DNA from: Clostridium sp. AM22-11AC
GTDB taxonomy: Bacteria; Bacillota; Clostridia; Lachnospirales; Lachnospiraceae
Reading direction: 5' to 3'
NCBI RefSeq assembly: GCF_003473545.1
Contig: NZ_QUCM01000048.1
Span: 1 to 5,182 of the forward strand
Length of the DNA stretch: 5,182 nt
Shown here: piece by piece, positions 1 to 5,182 of the stretch
Layout: each line of letters starts with the position of its first letter
How positions within the stretch are numbered: position 1 is the first letter of the stretch
Translations under genes and position numbers: made by a program
The notes under the pieces: generated by a model
Database searches by the model: none
The model's input: the letters and a program-made list of their open reading frames with translations, nothing else
Told to the model about the DNA's origin: nothing

Positions 1-32
1 AATATTGAATTTTCAAGGTGCGAAGCCCTGTT

Positions 33-59
33 TTGGTGTGGGAAGTTTTAGTATATAAT
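33..59 (+). promoter_or_regulatory. Candidate sigma-A type promoter for the operon
   Basis: A perfect TATAAT -10 hexamer lies at 54-59. The best -35 partner is weak: TTGGTG at 33-38 with a 15-base spacer, or TTTTGG at 31-36 with a 17-base spacer. There is no extended -10 TG. Initiation about 7 bases downstream (near 66) would give a leader of only about 16 bases that begins almost at the ribosome binding site. That is workable but tight, and in AT-rich DNA a chance TATAAT is common, so the real promoter may lie upstream of the window. Confidence 0.35.
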
Positions 60-67
60 TAAATGCA

Positions 68-74
68 GAGGGGG
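68..74 (+). promoter_or_regulatory. Ribosome binding site of the helicase-nuclease gene
   Basis: The purine run GAGGGGG sits 7 bases before the ATG at 82 and is a strong Shine-Dalgarno match. It fixes the start of the first gene. The N-terminus that follows (NANEAQRSAI) carries the expected SF1 Q motif only a few residues in, which agrees with this start. Confidence 0.75.
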
Positions 75-81
75 TACTGAT

Positions 82-2970
82 ATGGCATTTGATTTTGGAA
101 ACGCAAATGAAGCACAGAGAAGTGCTATTTCTACAACAGATGGTCCGTTGTTAATTATTGCAGGCCCTGGTACAGGAAAAACATATACATTAGTAAAGAG
201 AATTGTTTATCTTATAACTGAAAAAGATGTGCTTCCTGAGGAAATAATGATTGCTACATTTACAGAAAAGGCTGCGAAAGAACTGATTACACGTATCACA
301 AATGAATTGTATGCAATAGGAGTATCCGTAAATCTGAATGAAATGTATATTGGTACTTTTCATTCAATTTGTTTGAGAATTCTTAAAGATCATCTTGAAT
401 ATACAAGGATTAAGAAAAATTATAGGATGCTAGATAATTTTGATCAGCAGTATATGGTGTTTCAAAAGATTAATAGATTTAGGAACTTGCCTTATTTTGA
501 TGTTATATTTGATAAAAAGCAAGGAGCTTGGAGACAAGCCGGAGAAATAGTTAAGTATGTTAATAATCTTGCTGAAGAATTGGTTGATATTGATAAAATG
601 CAGGAAGACTCGGATGAACATATTGTGGCTGTTGCAAATATTATGAAACAGTACAATATCCTGATGGAAGATGAGAATTTAATTGATTTTTCAAGTATTC
701 AAACAGAAGCATATAAATTATTGATCGAGGAACCAAGCATATTGGAAGAAATACAGCAGAAAATTAAATATGTGATGGTGGATGAATATCAGGATACAAA
801 TTACATACAGGAATTACTTGTGTTTTTGATTGCCGGAAAAAATAGAAATATATGTGTTGTGGGAGACGATGACCAAGGTTTGTATCGTTTTCGAGGAGCA
901 ACAATAAGAAATATATTGGAATTTCCAGGCCATTTTGCAGAAGGAGAATGTAAGCAGGTTAAACTTGTTACAAATTATCGTTCAGAGAGACAAATTATTG
1001 ATTTTTACAATAAATGGATGAGCACAACAGATGGTAGGGCATATGATTTTATGTGGAAGAATTTTAGGTTTGAGAAGAAGATTGTTCCGCCGGAAGGGAA
1101 AAAGGATGCTAAAGTAGGTGTTATTAAATGTTCAGGAAAAGATTTGTTAGATGATTGGTATGAACAAGTGTATTCATTTATTACACAATTAAAAAGTAGT
1201 GGTGTACTAACTGATTACAATCAGATTGCAGTTCTTTGCAAGTCTGTAAAAGGGGATAAAATCATAGGTATGGTTGAATATCTTGAGGAACATGGTATTA
1301 AAGTTTATTCACCTCGTTCGGAAATGTTCTTTGAAAGAAAAGAGATAAAGCAGGTAATAGGGTGTATGATCTTATGTTTCCCAGAGTATGTTCGTAAGTT
1401 ACAACAAAGAGATTTTTCGTATGATTTTGAAAATCTCTATAATTATTACGATACTCAATGTATAGCTGCTGCAAGAGAGCTTATTTTACAGTATAGAGAT
1501 ACATTGGGAAAATGGATTGCAGAGAAGATGCAGAAGCATGCTAATCTAAGAAAGGATAATGCAGATTACGCATTTACAGGATTACTGTATCAGTTATTAC
1601 AGTTTGAACCATTTAGTACATACTTAGGGATAGATATGAAATCAGGGGTGATAGATGAAAGACCTGCAAGAAACTTATCAATTTTATCTTCAATTTTGGG
1701 AAAGTACGAATATCTACATAGGATAGATGTCTTCACGGAAAACAATATTGTAGAGTCAGTAGAACGTTTTTTTAATATGTATTTTCGCTTCTTATTTGAT
1801 GGAGGAATTACAGAGTATGAAGATGATTCGGAGTATGCTCCGAGTGGGTGCGTTTCATTTATGACTATACATCAGTCAAAAGGAATGGAGTTTCCGATAG
1901 TGATTGTTGATTCATTAAATGGAACACCGAGAAGTAGTGGAAATCATTTGCTAGAAGAAATAGAAAATAAATATTTTCATAGAAAAGTTTTTGAGACAAG
2001 GGAAGATATAAAATTCTTTGATTTTTGGCGATTATATTATACGGCATTTTCAAGAGCACAAAATTTATTGGTACTCTCTTGTTGTGAAAAGAAAGGTCAT
2101 GGAGCCACACCAAGCAAATATTTTGAAGAGTGCTATGAGAAGCTACCTGCTTATGAAGATGTAAATCTTTCAGAAATAAAGTTGGAAAAGGTAAAGCCTG
2201 TAAATATAAAGGATACATATTCTTTTACTTCTCACATCGCTCTGTATGAGAATTGTGCATTACAGTATAAATTTTTTAAAGAACTTGGATTTACGCAGGT
2301 AAGAGTAGGTGCAACACTCTTTGGAACTTTAGTGCACGAGACAATAGAAGACATTCATCGTGCAGCTATGCGTCATGAAGAACAGACAATAGTGCCGGAA
2401 ACAATACGAGAGTGGTTTGATACAAATTATATGACATTATCGAAGTGTGAGCATTCTTATTTAGGACAACCGCAGATAGAAGCTGCGTATAAACAGGTTT
2501 TGGGGTATGTTGAGAGAAATCAGAGTGACTGGAGTCGAATTCAAGATGCAGAGGTGGAAGTAAGTTTAGTAAAGCCTGATTATATATTGCTTGGAAAGGT
2601 TGACCTTATCAGGGGCGAAGGTGATACAGTAGAGATTGTTGACTTTAAATCCGAGAAGAAACCAGATGTTTTAATTGAAACAGCGGAGATGAATCGTTAT
2701 AGGAGACAGCTTGAAGTGTATGCTCATCTTATTGAGGAAAAGACAGGCAAAAAGGTAAGTAAAATGCATTTGTATTATACAGGTGAGGATAATGGTGTAC
2801 CAACAGTAACATTTAATAAGTCAACGGAAATGATTGATAAAACAATAAAAGAATTTGATGAAGTGGTTGAAAAAATACAACATAAAGATTTTAGTGGCAG
2901 AGCTAAAGATAAAAATCTTTGTGCCAACTGTGATATGAGACATTACTGTAGAAGAAAAGGAGATTGCTAA
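82..2970 (+). CDS. UvrD/Rep-family DNA helicase fused to a RecB/Cas4-like Fe-S PD-(D/E)XK nuclease
   Basis: Predicted ATP-dependent 3'-5' DNA translocase/helicase with its own nuclease, acting on DNA in the cytoplasm. All SF1A motifs are visible: Q motif Q12; Walker A GPGTGKT at 28-34 with K33; motif Ia ATFTEKAAKEL; Ib GTFHS; Walker B VDEYQDT with D234 and E235; motif III GDDDQ at 261-265 followed by LYRFRGA; motif IV NYRS at 298-301; motif V TIHQSKGMEFP from 595; motif VI YTAFSRA at 653-659 with R658. Residues from about 715 form a nuclease domain: H752, D841, D854-F-K856, and QLEVY at 876-880. Cys725 together with C947, C950 and C956 (CX2CX5C) matches the four-cysteine Fe-S arrangement of AddB and Cas4. 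AdnA/AdnB and AddA/RecB have a similar layout, but I do not assign it as either: no partner subunit is adjacent, and it is coupled to a methyltransferase gene, which suggests a defence or restriction role. The frame is intact with no missing key residue. Confidence 0.9.
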   Translation: MAFDFGNANEAQRSAISTTDGPLLIIAGPGTGKTYTLVKRIVYLITEKDVLPEEIMIATFTEKAAKELITRITNELYAIGVSVNLNEMYIGTFHSICLRILKDHLEYTRIKKNYRMLDNFDQQYMVFQKINRFRNLPYFDVIFDKKQGAWRQAGEIVKYVNNLAEELVDIDKMQEDSDEHIVAVANIMKQYNILMEDENLIDFSSIQTEAYKLLIEEPSILEEIQQKIKYVMVDEYQDTNYIQELLVFLIAGKNRNICVVGDDDQGLYRFRGATIRNILEFPGHFAEGECKQVKLVTNYRSERQIIDFYNKWMSTTDGRAYDFMWKNFRFEKKIVPPEGKKDAKVGVIKCSGKDLLDDWYEQVYSFITQLKSSGVLTDYNQIAVLCKSVKGDKIIGMVEYLEEHGIKVYSPRSEMFFERKEIKQVIGCMILCFPEYVRKLQQRDFSYDFENLYNYYDTQCIAAARELILQYRDTLGKWIAEKMQKHANLRKDNADYAFTGLLYQLLQFEPFSTYLGIDMKSGVIDERPARNLSILSSILGKYEYLHRIDVFTENNIVESVERFFNMYFRFLFDGGITEYEDDSEYAPSGCVSFMTIHQSKGMEFPIVIVDSLNGTPRSSGNHLLEEIENKYFHRKVFETREDIKFFDFWRLYYTAFSRAQNLLVLSCCEKKGHGATPSKYFEECYEKLPAYEDVNLSEIKLEKVKPVNIKDTYSFTSHIALYENCALQYKFFKELGFTQVRVGATLFGTLVHETIEDIHRAAMRHEEQTIVPETIREWFDTNYMTLSKCEHSYLGQPQIEAAYKQVLGYVERNQSDWSRIQDAEVEVSLVKPDYILLGKVDLIRGEGDTVEIVDFKSEKKPDVLIETAEMNRYRRQLEVYAHLIEEKTGKKVSKMHLYYTGEDNGVPTVTFNKSTEMIDKTIKEFDEVVEKIQHKDFSGRAKDKNLCANCDMRHYCRRKGDC
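2957..2962 (+). promoter_or_regulatory. Ribosome binding site that decides the methyltransferase start
   Basis: AAGGAG lies inside the last codons of the helicase-nuclease gene, 7 bases before the ATG at 2970. An in-frame TTG at 2964 would leave only one base of spacing, so the ATG is the better start. The resulting TAATG overlap (stop 2968-2970, start 2970-2972) is a classic arrangement for translational coupling. Confidence 0.75.
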
Positions 2971-3356
2971 TGGATGGACAGATTTCATTTGAATTTGAAC
3001 AAAGACAACCAATAAAAGGATATCCGGAGTTACATTGGACGGGGAAAAGGCCTTATACATCAACGCGGTATTATCCTGCACAGCTTAAGGAATCCTATGG
3101 AGAGCCTAAGGATGGTTGGATGAATAAGATATTTTGGGGAGATAATCTTCAAGTTATGAGTCATATGCTTAAAGAATACCGTGGAAAAATAGATTTGATA
3201 TATATTGACCCTCCATTTGATAGTAAAGTTGACTATAAAAAGCAGATTAAAATAAAATCAAAAAAATTGCAGGGGATATCTCGTCATTTGAAGAAAAACA
3301 GTATAGTGACATATGGACAAATGATGAATATTTACAATTTATGTATGAACGTTTAG
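2970..3356 (+). pseudogene. N-terminal part of a frameshifted type III Mod-like N6-adenine DNA methyltransferase
   Basis: This is the first segment of a methyltransferase gene that originally ran from 2970 to 4705 (about 578 residues when rejoined). It holds the target-recognition approach sequence FWGDNLQVMSHML and the catalytic motif IV, IYIDPPFDSK, with D80-P81-P82-F83. That motif is typical of beta-class N6-adenine methyltransferases such as type III Mod proteins. True homology runs to about residue 99-101 (KKLQG). After that the reading frame is wrong: the last ~28 residues, up to the TAG at 3354-3356, are out-of-frame sequence. The 128-residue product has no SAM-binding FxGxG motif and should not methylate DNA alone. 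It overlaps the helicase-nuclease gene by one base. If the frame is restored by programmed slippage or phase variation, or if the shift is a sequencing error, the gene may still be functional. Confidence 0.8.
3260..3275 (+). other. Frameshift site in the methyltransferase gene (A7 tract followed by G4)
   Basis: The frame must move by -1 here to restore homology. The -1 frame is open from 3251, just after a TAA at 3248-3250, and reads GDISSFEEKQYSDIW straight into the downstream segment. Two places could account for the shift. One is the A7 run at 3260-3266: the upstream frame reads TCA AAA AAA TTG, so A_AAA_AAA is in exactly the phase used for -1 ribosomal slippage. The other is loss of one G from the run at 3272-3275: one added G would give CAG GGG GAT, reading LQGDISS. 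I see no strong downstream stem-loop and no upstream Shine-Dalgarno stimulator, so a mutation or sequencing indel is at least as likely as programmed frameshifting. Confidence 0.75.
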
Positions 3357-4705
3357 TTATAATGAGAGAACTATTGAGTTCAACAGGCACAATTTATGTT
3401 CATTGTGATTATCATAAATCGATGTATATACGATGTATTTTAGATGAGATATTTGGATTTGATTGTATGAAAAATGAAATCACATGGCATTATGAAAAAT
3501 GGACAGCACCATCAGGAGATAGTTTCCAAAAAAATCATGATACTATTTTTATGTATTCAAAAGGAAATAATAAATTTAATACAATTAAAGAAGTAACTGA
3601 TAATTTGAAAAGTAAATATGAAAATGGTTATCTTATTGGTGGTGGATATGGATCAAATGGATTAGTAGTATATGATAAGAATAATCCCAAAGTAAAAGAA
3701 ATGATAGCTTCAGGAAAGTATCAAGTTCATTATGCAGATATGGAGGGAAAACCTATAAGTGATGTATGGGATATTCCATTTATTAATCCTCAGGCAAAAG
3801 AAAGAACAGGGTATCCAACACAAAAACCGGAGAAATTACTAGAAAGAATTATTACGGCATCTACAGATCCGGGAGATTTGGTCTTTGATTGTTTTATGGG
3901 CTCAGGAACATTATGTGCGGTAGCAGGTATGTTGAATAGAAAATATATAGGCGCAGATATTAATTTAGGAGCAGTACAGGTTACTACAAAAAGATTATTA
4001 GGATTGCAAAATAATAATAATTTTGAGGTGTATAATGTGAATAACTATGATTTCTTTAGAAATCCAGTAGAGGCGAAAGAATTAATTATTGATGCATTAG
4101 GTATTCAAAAATTTGATTCATCAACAGTATATGATGGAGAATTAGATGGCTGGATGGTTAAAATCATGCCTACAAATCGTATTGCAACAAAGGCTGATTT
4201 AGAGGAACTCAAGGCTAATTTACCGTATCATACATTTGAAAAGCGCAAGGAAGAAAATCCGAATGGGGTGGTGGAGAAAATTAAGATTATTTGCATGGGA
4301 CATGAAGCTGATTTGAAGGCATCGTTGGAACAGGAACTTTCTTCGTATAATTTGGAAATAGAGATAGTTGATATCCTTAGGGATAAGAAAGATTTACAAT
4401 TTAAGAGGGAAGCAGATGCCAATGTTGTTAAAGAAAACAATCAGATTATAATAAAAGAATTTTATCCTATGAACCTTTTACAGAAATTAAGTATGCAGAA
4501 AGAATCTGTTGAAGATTGGAGGCAGTTGGTAGAATCTATCTATATTGATTGGAATTATGATGGTCAGACAATGAGACCGACAATTTGTGATATTCCGACA
4601 AAAGATGAGTTGGTATCTGGTATATATAAAATTCCAGATTCCGCAGGTAAAATTAAAATAAAGATAACAGACTTGTTATCTGAGTCACTTGAGCTGGAGG
4701 TATAG
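3341..4705 (+). pseudogene. C-terminal part of the frameshifted Mod-like DNA methyltransferase, with SAM-binding motif
   Basis: This segment continues the methyltransferase in the -1 frame. Homologous residues already begin near 3251. The ATG at 3341 is merely the first in frame and has no ribosome binding site, so it is probably not a real start. Numbered from that ATG, GTIYVHCDYHKSMYIRCILDE (residues 16-36) and NEITWHYEKW (45-54), followed by KNHDTIFMYSK, match motifs V-VIII of beta-class enzymes. A short variable stretch of about 70 residues is the likely target recognition region. GYPTQKPEKLLERII covers motif X, and VFDCFMGSGT (181-190) is motif I, the SAM-binding loop. Having DPPF before FxGxG defines the beta class, as in type III Mod. 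A C-terminal extension of about 230 residues follows, ending in a conserved-looking block with IDWNYDGQTMRP and KITDLLSESLEL; I do not know its function. The TAG stop lies two bases before the next gene. Confidence 0.8.
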
Positions 4706-4707
4706 AT

Positions 4708-5154
4708 ATGGCAAAAGAAGTTGGAATGGAATTTGCCTTTTTTGAGTTCCTTCGTTCATTTTATGTAGATAATAGAGGAATTATAAGAAATAGGTATCGT
4801 GAAATAACTAAGAAATATCTGGATTACAATGACAAGGAAAAGAACCCAGACGCATTTTTACGAACCCCACAGTTTGAAGCCTTAGAAATGTATGTGTTTG
4901 TAAAAGAATTTATGAATAATCAACAGATGTATCAGATGTTTGATGACTGGTCAAAGAGAAATGGTGTTTTTTCAGATAGGCGATTCTATGATGAAGCTGG
5001 GCAGATGACATTATATGATGTTTATTCACCAAAACAGTATCATGATTACTTTTTACAAATAAAGAAATATGCGGAAGATTATCCAAATTATATTTTTGCA
5101 TTAACTATGGGATTAGGTAAGACAATTCTCGGGAGTATCCTAAAGTTTGTGTAA
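4708..5154 (+). pseudogene. Truncated N-terminus of a Res-like SF2 helicase/restriction subunit
   Basis: The ATG at 4708 has GGAGG at 4696-4700 with 7-base spacing and lies two bases after the methyltransferase stop, so the two genes are very likely co-expressed. Residues such as LRTPQFEALEMYVFVKEF, QMTLYDVYSPKQY and YPNYIFALTMGLGKTIL resemble the N-terminus of type III Res-like DEAD/DEAH helicase subunits. Walker A is MGLGKT with K138 and T139. Family members carry on for several hundred more residues, with DEAH and the other SF2 motifs and usually a nuclease domain. Here the likeness ends at about L141 (5130), followed by the unrelated tail GSILKFV and a TAA at 5152-5154. Neither other forward frame resumes a helicase sequence before the window ends. 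The 148-residue product would have no ATPase or nuclease activity. Identification as Res rests on the Mod neighbour and on Walker A plus flanking sequence. Confidence 0.75.
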
Positions 5155-5182
5155 ACCTCCAAACTGATGTAAGATAAAATTA
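5131..5182. mobile_element. Possible terminal end of an inserted element (IS256-like?) interrupting the Res-like gene
   Basis: Helicase-like coding sequence stops abruptly at about 5130, and what follows does not continue it in any forward frame. The new sequence contains GTTTGTGTAAAC at 5145-5156, a small inverted repeat (GTTT/AAAC around GTGT). The TGTGTAAA/TTTACACA core recalls the ends of some IS256-family elements as I remember them. No transposase is in the window and the other end is not visible, so the family, boundary and orientation are guesses. A simple deletion junction is the main alternative. Confidence 0.35.

Noticed and set aside
1..51. Open frame from the window edge ending at a TAG at 49-51, possibly the tail of an upstream gene.
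   Set aside because: Only 16 codons with no recognisable motif; another frame is open nearly as far, to the TAA at 56-58. Too short to support a gene.
1865..2218. 117-codon open frame on the minus strand.
   Set aside because: It lies wholly inside the helicase-nuclease gene across motifs V and VI, has no ribosome binding site seen, and its translation is a low-complexity product of AT-rich antisense sequence.
2821..3081. 86-codon minus-strand frame spanning the helicase/methyltransferase junction.
   Set aside because: Antisense to two real coding segments, hydrophobic by base composition only, with no family likeness.
3267..3310. RNA stem-loop downstream of the A7 run that could stimulate ribosomal frameshifting.
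   Set aside because: The only symmetry is the short GATATC palindrome at 3275-3280, which has no room for a loop; no convincing stem was found by eye.
2970..4705. The two methyltransferase segments as a naturally split enzyme made of two complementing subunits.
   Set aside because: The second segment has no ribosome binding site, and the roughly 30 conserved residues encoded in the -1 frame at 3251-3340 would be missing from both products, while the first ends in out-of-frame residues.
82..5154. Assignment to DISARM or BREX.
   Set aside because: Those need hallmark genes (DrmA/DrmB with DUF1998, or PglZ/BrxC) and none is visible here. The methyltransferase and Res-like gene fit a type III-like pair better.

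Overview
This is an AT-rich stretch of bacterial DNA. All three genes lie on the plus strand, each behind a strong purine-rich ribosome binding site with 7-base spacing. Codon choice and the style of the proteins suggest a low-GC Firmicute, most likely a gut-type clostridium (Lachnospiraceae or a relative). That assignment is inference, because no taxonomic marker gene is present.

Layout: positions 1-81 are a short leader with a candidate promoter and a ribosome binding site. Positions 82-2970 encode an intact 962-residue protein: a UvrD/Rep-type superfamily 1 DNA helicase fused to a C-terminal RecB/Cas4-like PD-(D/E)XK nuclease with four cysteines placed to hold an iron-sulfur cluster. Its stop codon overlaps by one base the start of a type III Mod-like (beta-class) N6-adenine DNA methyltransferase, which runs to 4705. 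The methyltransferase gene is split by a -1 frameshift between about 3260 and 3275. The catalytic DPPF motif lies in one frame and the SAM-binding motif in another. A third gene starts two bases after the methyltransferase stop, at 4708. It reads as the N-terminus of a Res-like superfamily 2 helicase/restriction subunit, but stops only 15 residues after its Walker A lysine. The last ~50 bases do not look like helicase coding sequence in any frame and may be the end of an insertion sequence.

Together the genes look like one operon for a restriction-modification or phage-defence island in which a helicase-nuclease is coupled to a type III-like Mod/Res pair. As it stands, the methyltransferase is frameshifted and the Res-like gene is cut short, so the cassette appears to be decaying or switched off, with only the first gene intact. 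The three-gene association, the frameshift at a correctly phased A7 heptamer and the Res junction are the points most worth a second look. No RNA genes, CRISPR arrays or convincing terminators were seen, and no minus-strand genes are supported.
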